64,000 nucleotides of DNA from an uncultured Lachnospiraceae bacterium. Its GTDB lineage: Bacteria; Bacillota; Clostridia; Lachnospirales; Lachnospiraceae. The notes under the pieces are model-generated. The model ran no database searches and was not told the DNA's origin. It saw only the letters and a list, made by a program, of their open reading frames with translations. Positions 54,429-62,583 of the stretch are shown here, in pieces (the first letter of the stretch is position 1; each line of letters starts with the position of its first letter). Made by a program: the position numbers and the translations under genes. The stretch spans positions 1 to 64,000 of the forward strand of contig CATKXE010000001.1 of the NCBI GenBank assembly GCA_949840465.1, given 5' to 3'.

Positions 54429-55295
54429 ATGATGAATCAAATTACAGGACACACCAAACTGACCGGGCTTTTAGGAAGCCCGGTTGCACATAGCATCTCC
54501 CCCATGATGCACAATGAAGCTTTTCAGCAATTAGGCCTGGATTATGTATATCTTGCATTTGATGTGGGAACCGATACGCTGGAAAAGGCCGTGGAGGGGC
54601 TGCGTGCGTTAAATGTACGGGGGTTCAACCTGACCATGCCGGACAAAAACCTGATGTGCAGCCTCTGCGACAAGCTGTCCGCTGCCTCTGAGATTTCCGG
54701 TGCAGTCAATACCGTGGTAAATGACAATGGCGTGCTGACCGGATATACCACGGACGGCATCGGTTATATGCGGGCCGCAAAGGATGCGGGTCATGATATA
54801 ATCGGGAAAAAGATGACCCTTTTGGGAGCAGGCGGAGCCGCAACTGCCATTCTGGTTCAGGCGGCACTGGACGGGTTGTCTGAAATTTCTGTATTCAGCA
54901 TCCGCGATGAATTTTTTTCAAGGGCTGAAAAAACCGTGGATGAACTGAATCACCGTACAGACTGCAAGGTACGTTTATATGACTTTGAAGATGAATCCAT
55001 CCTTCGCCGGGAAATCGCAGAAAGCGCTATCCTGACCAACGGAACTTCTGTAGGCATGCTGCCCGGCGCAGACCGCTCCATCATCACAGATACGTCCATG
55101 TTCCATAAAGACCTGATTGTATCCGATGTTATCTACAACCCATGGGAGACCCTGCTGCTGAAGCTTGCCAGAGAAGCGGGATGCGCCACATTCAACGGAC
55201 TTTACATGCTAATGTACCAGGGCGCGGAAGCTTTCAGACTTTGGACCGGCCAGGATATGCCTGTGTCCACAATAAAGGAAGCCTATTTTAGCTGA
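54429..55295 (+). CDS. aroE: Shikimate dehydrogenase
   Basis: LLGSPVAHSISPMMHNEAF, VNTVV, LGAGGAATAI, NGTSVGM. Confidence 0.95.
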   Translation: MMNQITGHTKLTGLLGSPVAHSISPMMHNEAFQQLGLDYVYLAFDVGTDTLEKAVEGLRALNVRGFNLTMPDKNLMCSLCDKLSAASEISGAVNTVVNDNGVLTGYTTDGIGYMRAAKDAGHDIIGKKMTLLGAGGAATAILVQAALDGLSEISVFSIRDEFFSRAEKTVDELNHRTDCKVRLYDFEDESILRREIAESAILTNGTSVGMLPGADRSIITDTSMFHKDLIVSDVIYNPWETLLLKLAREAGCATFNGLYMLMYQGAEAFRLWTGQDMPVSTIKEAYFS

Positions 55296-55338
55296 CAGAA
55301 CTTCCTGCGGCAAGGGGCGTATGATACACGCGCGCGAT

Positions 55339-55370
55339 ATGCTCCGACAAGCTTCCAGACTTGTGAGCAT
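55339..55370 (+). terminator. Hairpin downstream of aroE
   Basis: ATGCTC-CG-ACAAG...CTTGT-GAGCAT. Confidence 0.45.
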
Positions 55371-55387
55371 AACCATTACACAGAAAC

Positions 55388-55523
55388 AGGAAATACCCTG
55401 CTGATCCGCCAGGGATGATTTTTCGAAGGTACATCTGCAGAGCAGAAAATGCAGCAGATACATTCACTATTTTCCAGTTGTACTATCGTAAAATCGAAGT
55501 GGCAAAGCAGCAGGGTATTTCCT
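55388..55523. repeat. 136-nt imperfect palindrome with 16-bp perfect terminal inverted repeats (MITE-like or long-hairpin RNA)
   Basis: AGGAAATACCCTGCTG ... CAGCAGGGTATTTCCT; inner arms GCCA/TGGC, GATTTT-CGA-GTAC also complementary. Confidence 0.75.
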
Positions 55524-55590
55524 ATTGATTATTCTGCCGGTAAAATATCCTGCGCGGTTTCATACAATCTATTTCAATACGTTTCATACT

Positions 55591-56091
55591 TTATGTTTCT
55601 TCATCTTCAAATTCCGGGCGCACCATCCACTCCTGAATAACTCCGCATGCGATCTTTTCTCCGCTGTCTCCTGACGGCTGGGAATGCATATCATCTGGGT
55701 GCAGATGAACGACCACTGTTTTTCCGATCACATCCTCTGGATGGAACCTCCCTGTATAAACCGCCAACCATGCGGCTCCCCGGGTAGATAAAAGGGACGG
55801 CAGGTCTCCGGCATGCTCCGGGTGTTCCCTCCCCTGTGGATTATAGTGCCCTTTGGTATCCTTGAGTTCATCAAAAGCGTCCCCTGTACAGGATTTCCCT
55901 TCATGGATATGAAAGCCAAAAAACTGCCCCTCATCTCCGTTTGCTTCATCCGGCAGCCCATAGATCTCTGCCATCAATACTGTACCCCCATAAACATCAT
56001 AAAACGTAACCCTCCCATGGATCTCCGGGTATTCTTTGATTCCCCTGATTTCTGCGTATGCCTCTGGCGCTCCATTTAATTTTTCGACCAT
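55591..56091 (-). CDS. Cu/Zn superoxide dismutase-like protein, no evident signal peptide
   Basis: FGFHIHEGKSCTGDAF, GHYNPQGREHPEHAGDLP, VVVHLHPDDMHSQPSGDSGEKIACGVI. Confidence 0.88.
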   Translation of the reverse strand: MVEKLNGAPEAYAEIRGIKEYPEIHGRVTFYDVYGGTVLMAEIYGLPDEANGDEGQFFGFHIHEGKSCTGDAFDELKDTKGHYNPQGREHPEHAGDLPSLLSTRGAAWLAVYTGRFHPEDVIGKTVVVHLHPDDMHSQPSGDSGEKIACGVIQEWMVRPEFEDEET

Positions 56092-56246
56092 ATCATTTAC
56101 CCTCCTTCTGCCTACTATATGCGAGAGCCCGCACTTTGGTTCCTGATTTCACGACAGCAAAGTTGGCTGCTATGGGATATCTTTTTTCCTCAAAGACTGT
56201 GAAGTATGGTTCAGCGATAAACATGGAACAGAAACAGAATATAGAC

Positions 56247-56273
56247 ATACAACCAAAATCCTCCGCATACATT
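56247..56273 (+). promoter_or_regulatory. SigmaE-type sporulation promoter of spoIIID
   Basis: ATA-N16-CATACATT, 29 nt upstream of the TTG start. Confidence 0.6.
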
Positions 56274-56286
56274 GTAAAAACAATGT
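56269..56286. repeat. Inverted repeat ACATTGT-AAAA-ACAATGT at the spoIIID start region
   Basis: Perfect 7-4-7 palindrome overlapping the candidate -10 and TSS. Confidence 0.6.
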
Positions 56287-56302
56287 TTGCAGGGGGATTT
56301 TC

Positions 56303-56560
56303 TTGAAAGATTACATTGAAGAACGCGCCGTAGAAATCGCCAATTATATCATAGAAAGCAACTCCACTGTACGGCAGACGGCAAAAAAATTCGGAATCAG
56401 CAAAAGTACGGTACATAAAGACGTCACCGAACGTCTCCTCCAGATCAACCCGGCTCTTGCTTCACAGGCCCGCAAGGTACTGGATACGAACAAATCTGAA
56501 CGCCACATCCGGGGCGGACTTGCCACCAGAGAAAAATATCTGCATCTGGAACACCAGTAG
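56303..56560 (+). CDS. spoIIID: Sporulation transcriptional regulator SpoIIID (TTG start)
   Basis: YIEERAVEIANYIIESNSTVRQTAKKFGISKSTVHKDVTERLLQINPALASQARKVLDTNKSERHIRGGLATREKY. Confidence 0.96.
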   Translation: MKDYIEERAVEIANYIIESNSTVRQTAKKFGISKSTVHKDVTERLLQINPALASQARKVLDTNKSERHIRGGLATREKYLHLEHQ

Positions 56561-56564
56561 CGGA

Positions 56565-56601
56565 AAAGAGCGCAGAAAATCCAAAATATTCTGCGCTCTT
56601 T
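56565..56601 (+). terminator. Intrinsic terminator of spoIIID
   Basis: AAAGAGCGCAGAA...TTCTGCGCTCTTT. Confidence 0.85.
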
Positions 56602-56645
56602 GCATATATCATGCGTGTCTCTTTCTTATATAAATCGACTGCTTC

Positions 56646-57323
56646 TTATTTCGAAGGGATAAACCGTGCGATTTCTCCTGCCACATTGGAGATCGGCATG
56701 GTCTGCAGCCAGATATGTCCCGGACCGCTTATAACTGTATTAAACACTCCTTCTCCGCCGAAGAGCATATTTTTCACTCCCGGCACTGATCGGATATCAA
56801 TGCTGCAGGTGGATTCCATCGCCGCAAGATATCCGGTGTCCACCACGATCTGCTGCCCTGGTTCCAGATCGTACTCAATGATATGGCCGTCAAATTCCAA
56901 AAATACCGTTCCCTGTCCGGACAGGCGCTGCATGATGAATCCTTCGCCGCCGAACAGCCCTGCTCCAAATTTCTTCTGGAAAAATACAGACAGATCCACG
57001 CCGGCCTCCGAAGCCAGAAAACCTGACTTCTGCACTACCAGTTCCCTGCCGGGTGCAATATCATAAGCTACAATCTTTCCCGGGAAGCTGGATGCAAATG
57101 CAATCATCCCGGAGCCGCCCTGTGCCGTATATATATTCTGGAACAGAGCCTCTCCCGCAAACATCCTTCCGATTGCCTTGCCGATTCCGCCATTCGATGT
57201 CGTCTCCATCAACATATTGGGCGACATCCAGCTCATAGACCCCCTCTCTGTAATCATCCTCTCACCGTTGTCCAGATAGCAGAGAACAACCGGCAAGGTC
57301 TCGCCTTTAATCTCATAACGCAT
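56646..57323 (-). CDS. TIGR00266/AIM24 family protein
   Basis: MRYEIKGETLPVVLCYLDNGERMITERGSMSWMSPNMLMETTSNGGIGKAIGRMFAGEALFQN. Confidence 0.93.
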   Translation of the reverse strand: MRYEIKGETLPVVLCYLDNGERMITERGSMSWMSPNMLMETTSNGGIGKAIGRMFAGEALFQNIYTAQGGSGMIAFASSFPGKIVAYDIAPGRELVVQKSGFLASEAGVDLSVFFQKKFGAGLFGGEGFIMQRLSGQGTVFLEFDGHIIEYDLEPGQQIVVDTGYLAAMESTCSIDIRSVPGVKNMLFGGEGVFNTVISGPGHIWLQTMPISNVAGEIARFIPSK

Positions 57324-57667
57324 AAAATACTCTCCTTCCTGTTTCCTTCGATCCTTCTATTTTTTATAGCTGTGAACACTCAACAACCGTATATCAGCCA
57401 TTTATGTGCAATGTATAAAGAATAGTTTACGAGGTGTCTTCAAGTTTACTTTTGTTTTCTGCTACCACTCCATTTTGCTCGCATTTCTTCAAAATGTCAA
57501 GAAAATACGAGGGAATAAGTACACCTATTTTGTTCCTTATATGCGGATATACTGTTGATTTCCTGTGGATTTCCTGTGGAAAACTCTTAGTAACCGCATC
57601 CTATGCTTAAGAGATATTTCATGGCAATTCCTTACTCTGACAGATTTCTATACCCGTGAGTATAGCT

Positions 57668-59887
57668 TCAAGGTACAAAATTCCCCTGCGCCTCCTCTTT
57701 GCCCCCGTTCGGAGTATAAGCGGCCAGTTCCTCCGTCCTCTTAGGCAGCCGGATGCTGACCTTGAACAAATCCGCCTCCGTAGTCACCTTCAGCGTCCCA
57801 TACTGCAGTTCCGTAAAACTCTTCGCAATCGCCAGCCCCAGGCCGGATCCTTCCGTATTCCGCGATGCATCGCCGCGCACAAACCGGTCTGTGATCTCAT
57901 CTGCATTAAATTTGAGCTCTGCTGCCGATACATTTTTCATAGAGATGAACACCTCATTCCCTTCATCTCTCAGCTCAATATATACCCTCGTATGGGGAAG
58001 GGCATATTTGGTGATATTCACGATCAGATTTTCGAAAATACGATACGTCTTCTGGCTGTCCAGGAGGAGTACCACCTTCTCCTTTGGCAGGCTCCACCTA
58101 AAGTCCAGCCCCGCCTCCCGGATTCGCGTGCTGTTTTCCAGTTCCACCTGTTTTAGAAGCTCAACAATATCAGCCCTCATAAAATTCATCGTCACATTCC
58201 GGCTGGCCGCCTTACTGATCTCAAACAAATCCTCGATCAGCACTTTCAGCCTCTGCGACTTCCGCTCCAGCACAGAGAGATATTCTTTTCGTTTCTGCGG
58301 ATCCTCCTCGGATTTCAGCAGATCCACATAAGTAATGATGGCAGTCAGCGGAGTTTTCAGGTCATGGGACACATTCGTGATCAGCTCGGTCTTCATCCGC
58401 TCACTCTTGACCTCCTCCTCCACTGCTTTCTTAAATCCCTTCTGAATTCTCTGGATTTCTGTCTTCATAGGATTAAAGATCCCTAAGTCCCCGGCGATCG
58501 GTGCATCCAGAATCCCCTCTGCGAGCAGATTCATGGATTCCAAAAGCATCTTATATTTTCTCTGTATATCATAAAAATACCTCCGAAGGATAATGAACAG
58601 CACCCCAGAATAAATGAGAAGCGCAAAGATCCCATAAAACCAGAAGCAGCTGATCACAGTCAGAAGCATGAAATTAATCAGCACGATCTTAAAAATTGTC
58701 TGGCTCGCCGCTTCCTGGATATCCAGATTGATCAGGCTGTCGTAAATCCTCTTAACATAATTCCGGATTCCTGCCCACATCCTTCGAAACAGTCCTGTAG
58801 CGCCGTCCGCGCCCTGCTTCACCTGCTCTCCAAGCTCCTCTTTCCTGTCCCTTGCCCAGAACAGCAGATGCGCGCATATACTCCGCTCCTTCCAGTATCT
58901 CCCTTTCATCGTAAAGACTGCCCTTAAGCAGGTCGTTCCCCAATAGACAACCGCAAAGACACAGAACCACATCAGCACATTCAACATTCTTTCCGCCCCA
59001 TGGTCAATACCGGACGCGCCCATCTCAGCTACAATATCCGCCAGCGTATGGTTCATCGTATTCCATACGACCGACGCATACCACCCTTCCATCGAACACG
59101 CAATCGCCCACACAATCCCTACAATTTCCAAAGGGCTCCTGAAAATCCAGAATTCCTCAATCCTCCAGCTTTTATTGCAAGGGATGAGAACAGCCGCAAA
59201 TACCACCAAAAAAATCAGGATCCATTCAAAATACAGATACGTACTGTTGTTGCTTAAAAGGAAAGAATATCCATGCTGAGAATTATATTGTGTCCGGATG
59301 TATCTCTGCAGGTTCTCTTCCGTCAGTGCATAGACCATCTTTGCGGAAACAGGCTCTTCAAAAAAATATGCAACATCATATGCTGAATCCGGTTCGTAAT
59401 GATAAACTCTCTGCTCTAATGCATACCGTTCATCTTCATCCGGACAGGTTCCGTCCACCTCCACGCTGATCTGCCCCCCAGAATCATATTCCAGAGCAAC
59501 CCGAAGCCCATAATCGGTGTTTTTGTTTAGAAGCCTTCGTAAATCCTCCTCACTGTTCTTTCCCAGCCGCCCCTTTCCATCAGCGGAAAACACTTCACAG
59601 TCCATATACTTCCGCATCAAAAAGAACGCGTCTTCCCCATAATCCTGCATCACCTTGCTCTGATCCACATTCCTCCTGACCTCATTATACAGATAATATC
59701 CTCCCCGGACCAGGTCATCCATCATATCCTGCATATGCTCCAGCGTAACCCGGCCTTTCAATTCCGGTTCCATCACATCTGCAAATACCGGATAGGCGGA
59801 CACCATGCAAAAAGAACACAAAAGCAGTATCGCCACGATCAATGCCACCGCAAATCTACGGCTGTTTTTCAATTTTATAGCCAACAC
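57668..59887 (-). CDS. Sensor histidine kinase, multi-TM with large N-terminal extracellular domain
   Basis: HisKA ELITNVSHDLKTPLTAIITYVDLLK, HATPase GSGLGLAIAKSF. Confidence 0.93.
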   Translation of the reverse strand: MLAIKLKNSRRFAVALIVAILLLCSFCMVSAYPVFADVMEPELKGRVTLEHMQDMMDDLVRGGYYLYNEVRRNVDQSKVMQDYGEDAFFLMRKYMDCEVFSADGKGRLGKNSEEDLRRLLNKNTDYGLRVALEYDSGGQISVEVDGTCPDEDERYALEQRVYHYEPDSAYDVAYFFEEPVSAKMVYALTEENLQRYIRTQYNSQHGYSFLLSNNSTYLYFEWILIFLVVFAAVLIPCNKSWRIEEFWIFRSPLEIVGIVWAIACSMEGWYASVVWNTMNHTLADIVAEMGASGIDHGAERMLNVLMWFCVFAVVYWGTTCLRAVFTMKGRYWKERSICAHLLFWARDRKEELGEQVKQGADGATGLFRRMWAGIRNYVKRIYDSLINLDIQEAASQTIFKIVLINFMLLTVISCFWFYGIFALLIYSGVLFIILRRYFYDIQRKYKMLLESMNLLAEGILDAPIAGDLGIFNPMKTEIQRIQKGFKKAVEEEVKSERMKTELITNVSHDLKTPLTAIITYVDLLKSEEDPQKRKEYLSVLERKSQRLKVLIEDLFEISKAASRNVTMNFMRADIVELLKQVELENSTRIREAGLDFRWSLPKEKVVLLLDSQKTYRIFENLIVNITKYALPHTRVYIELRDEGNEVFISMKNVSAAELKFNADEITDRFVRGDASRNTEGSGLGLAIAKSFTELQYGTLKVTTEADLFKVSIRLPKRTEELAAYTPNGGKEEAQGNFVP

Positions 59888-60554
59888 CCCACACCACCTT
59901 CAAATATTCAGGATTTTTTGGATCCACTTCAATTTTTTCACGGATATTCCGCACATGCACCATGATTGTATCTGTATTGATGGCACGCTCCTGCCATACA
60001 CGCTCATAGATTTCTTCCGCAGAGAATACATGCCCCGCGTTCTTTGCCAAAAGCAGCAGAATCTTATACTCAATCGGCGTCAGTCGAACCGGATTGCCGT
60101 CCATGGACACCTCCACCGTATCCTCGTTGATCTCCAGCCCGCCGATGACATGGACATTTTCTTTGGGTTCCAGCTTTTCTAAAAATTTCCGGTAACGCCG
60201 AAGCTGGGAATTGACCCGTGCCATCAGCTCCATCGGGGTAAACGGTTTTGTCACATAGTCATCCGCACCGATATTGAGTCCCATAACCTTATCCACTTCC
60301 TCTGATTTTGCTGAAAGCATGATCACCGGAAAATCAAATTTTTCCCGCAGCTTCATCGTCATATGGATGCCGTCCATCCGCGGCATCATAATATCCACGA
60401 TTGCCAGATGGATTTCCTCCTTTTCCAGAACTTCCAGGCCTTCTATGCCGTCTGCCGCCTGAAATACCTCATACCCCTGGCTTTGCAGGTAGATCTGTAC
60501 GCCTTCCCGGATTTCTTTATCGTCTTCCACCACCAGAACATGATTAATCTCCAT
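59856..60554 (-). CDS. OmpR-family response regulator
   Basis: Receiver VVEDDKEIREGVQIYL...VDIMMPRMDG and C-terminal wHTH; overlaps the kinase start by 32 bp. Confidence 0.95.
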   Translation of the reverse strand: MEINHVLVVEDDKEIREGVQIYLQSQGYEVFQAADGIEGLEVLEKEEIHLAIVDIMMPRMDGIHMTMKLREKFDFPVIMLSAKSEEVDKVMGLNIGADDYVTKPFTPMELMARVNSQLRRYRKFLEKLEPKENVHVIGGLEINEDTVEVSMDGNPVRLTPIEYKILLLLAKNAGHVFSAEEIYERVWQERAINTDTIMVHVRNIREKIEVDPKNPEYLKVVWGVGYKIEKQP

Positions 60555-60794
60555 TTCTTCTGTCCTCCCTCTGTTGCCTGAAATTCTCTTCCGTCCTCTT
60601 TTCTTTTTATGTGCCATGGAAACACTTTCACAAACAGACTGTCACAATGCTTCTCATTATTCATCTGCGGGAATATCCCGTCATCCGCGGGGTCATTGAC
60701 TTATGATCCTCCCATAAATTTTATACAGGCGCAGACCCTCCCCACAACGAGTATCATACGAATAAACAGCACAAATGTCAAATTTTTTACTCCT

Positions 60795-61304
60795 TTACGC
60801 TAAAGCATGAATTGCAGCTTCCCCAAAAAAGTACCCTGCGCCGACAAATGCCAGATTCCATAGAAAAATCCCCAACACAGAACTCATCGTATATACTGCA
60901 AAATCCATTCTCACCATCCCTGCCGGAATGGAGATAAGCGTGCGTACCATAGGAAGCAGTTTACTGACAAATACACCGACGCCGCCTTTTTGTCGCAGCA
61001 TTTCTATCTTCTCTTCAATCATCGGCTTTTGTTTGGGAAACTTCTTAAAATAGATGCCCAGAACCTTTGCCCCGCCAAATCTCCCGAGAAAATAGAGTAC
61101 CCAGCTCCCTGTCAGCCCGGCGCCCACAGAAATCAATATTACAAGCGGAAAACTGATCTCCCCTTTCGCCGCCCAAATACCAGCCAGCGGCATGATCACC
61201 CCGGCCGGGAAGCCCGGTAGGTTCAGGTATTCCAAAAATACGATCAGGTAAATAAAGAAAGCGCCATAATCTAAAAAATATTGTGTTAAAGCCTGAATAT
61301 TCAC
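60795..61304 (-). CDS. DedA family membrane protein
   Basis: FLEYLNLPGFPAGVIMPLAGIWAAKGEI, GRFGGAKVLG, PMVRTLISIPAGMVRM. Confidence 0.92.
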   Translation of the reverse strand: MNIQALTQYFLDYGAFFIYLIVFLEYLNLPGFPAGVIMPLAGIWAAKGEISFPLVILISVGAGLTGSWVLYFLGRFGGAKVLGIYFKKFPKQKPMIEEKIEMLRQKGGVGVFVSKLLPMVRTLISIPAGMVRMDFAVYTMSSVLGIFLWNLAFVGAGYFFGEAAIHALA

Positions 61305-61538
61305 AGCGCCAACCTCCTTTCATTTGTATTCTGACAAATATGCCCGTTTTATCCATTTCCACAAAATATTTTTTGGATTATCCTTATTCTACCCCACATA
61401 TCTAAAGCAGACAGTTAGAACAAACAAAAGAATTTCTTAAGAAAAGTAAAGAAAAAGTGAACCCTTTATGAAATCCACCCATTCTTTGAACTTGTTTTGA
61501 ATATTTTGAATATTTTTGTCTATTTTTCACAATACGTC

Positions 61539-61567
61539 TTGCTATCATACACAATTTGATATATACT
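61539..61567 (+). promoter_or_regulatory. SigmaA-like promoter of the sORF-pduO transcript
   Basis: TTGCTA-N17-TATACT, predicting a ~160-nt leader before the sORF. Confidence 0.6.
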
Positions 61568-61588
61568 ATATACTATAAACGAGACAAT

Positions 61589-61704
61589 ATTCCGGCGTTT
61601 TACTTCATACCCTGTTTAGATCATCCGGATATCGGGATGATCTGTATGTATAGAATTTCCAGCGAATGATTTGCCTGAACAATGTAGAATAGAGATGCCG
61701 GAAT
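61589..61704 (+). ncRNA. Candidate structured leader RNA upstream of the Cys-rich sORF
   Basis: Closing stem ATTCCGGC(61589-61596)/GCCGGAAT(61697-61704); internal stem AGATCATCC/GGATGATCT (61618..61643). Confidence 0.5.
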
Positions 61705-61737
61705 TTAATAAACAAAGCCAGAAGATAAGGGGGGTTG

Positions 61738-61878
61738 ATGAACTATGAAAATTTTATAGCCACCGCCGGCAGCCGGGTTTATAGCCCGTGCTTTATCAGG
61801 CAGTGTGCATTTCAGATCTTCGGACAGGCAGCGATCTATAGAGGCTGTCTGGCTTATCTTTGCAAAATGTACTGTTAA
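61738..61878 (+). CDS. Un-called small ORF, 46-aa Cys-rich peptide MNYENFIATAGSRVYSPCFIRQCAFQIFGQAAIYRGCLAYLCKMYC
   Basis: ATG preceded by AAGGGGGG; stop TAA is embedded in TAAGGGG, the RBS of the next gene. Confidence 0.6.
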   Translation: MNYENFIATAGSRVYSPCFIRQCAFQIFGQAAIYRGCLAYLCKMYC

Positions 61879-61890
61879 GGGGAAATTATT

Positions 61891-62430
61891 ATGAGCATCT
61901 ACACCAAAAAGGGGGATGACGGTAGAACCTCGCTTATAGACGGAATCAGCGTGTCCAAATCCGATGACCGGATTGAACTCCTGGGAACCATCGATGAGCT
62001 GAACAGTGCGATTGGACTGGCAAAGGTCATTGCCGAAAAAACACTTTATGACAATCTCGCCCGTCGGCAGCAGGAACTCTTGCAGATGATGTCCGGCATT
62101 GCCGACCCGCGCAATCCAAAATACCGTTTCAGCAAAGAGGACACCCTGACGCTGGAAGAAGGCATTGACCACATGGAGAATTCGTTTCCACGAGTGAAGG
62201 AATTCGTACTGTATGGCGGCTGTGAACAGTCCGCGCGGCTTGATATGGCGCGCGCAGTTGCCAGACGCGCAGAACGCCGTTTCCGCAAAGCAGCATTAAA
62301 ATACGGCGCTGACCCGAAAGCGATGCAGTATCTCAACCGTTTGTCTGATTACCTCTACGTAGCGGCGCGATATGCCGACTACCGGGCTTCCGTCCGGATG
62401 GATGAACATCCTGGGAAGGAAACCACTTAA
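61891..62430 (+). CDS. PduO-type ATP:cob(I)alamin adenosyltransferase
   Basis: MSIYTKKGDDGRTSLIDG, DELNSAIGLAK, CEQSARLDMARAVARRAERR, YLNRLSDYLYVAARYA. Confidence 0.94.
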   Translation: MSIYTKKGDDGRTSLIDGISVSKSDDRIELLGTIDELNSAIGLAKVIAEKTLYDNLARRQQELLQMMSGIADPRNPKYRFSKEDTLTLEEGIDHMENSFPRVKEFVLYGGCEQSARLDMARAVARRAERRFRKAALKYGADPKAMQYLNRLSDYLYVAARYADYRASVRMDEHPGKETT

Positions 62431-62493
62431 ACAATAACACGATAAATCCCTGCGAATCTGCCGCAGGCACATTCCATGGGATCTGAAAAATTG

Positions 62494-62526
62494 ATACCCC
62501 GCAGCTTGATTTATGCTGCGGGGTAT
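62494..62526 (+). terminator. Hairpin ATACCCCGCAGC...GCTGCGGGGTAT
   Basis: 12-bp perfect stem; same core as 43193 and 54269. Confidence 0.65.
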
Positions 62527-62535
62527 TTAAAATAC

Positions 62536-62572
62536 GGTACAATTCACGGCCTGATCGGGCATAAATTGTACC
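62536..62572. repeat. Inverted repeat GGTACAATT...AATTGTACC
   Basis: Perfect 9-bp arms adjacent to the previous hairpin. Confidence 0.6.
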
Positions 62573-62583
62573 CGAAATTCCTC

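Noticed and set aside
57557-57586. Tandem GATTTCCTGTG with near-DnaA boxes (TGTGGATTT, TGTGGAAAA)
   Set aside because: Imperfect matches, only two, and no origin-like gene context.
61568-61890. Cobalamin riboswitch upstream of the adenosyltransferase
   Set aside because: AGCCAGAAGA at 61717 superficially resembles part of the B12 box (AGYCAGGAGACCTGCC), but the rest of the box and the GGGAA / CCGCCACTG core are absent.
61705-62172. 155-aa - strand ORF over the sORF and pduO
   Set aside because: Antisense to pduO and to the better-supported sORF; no RBS.
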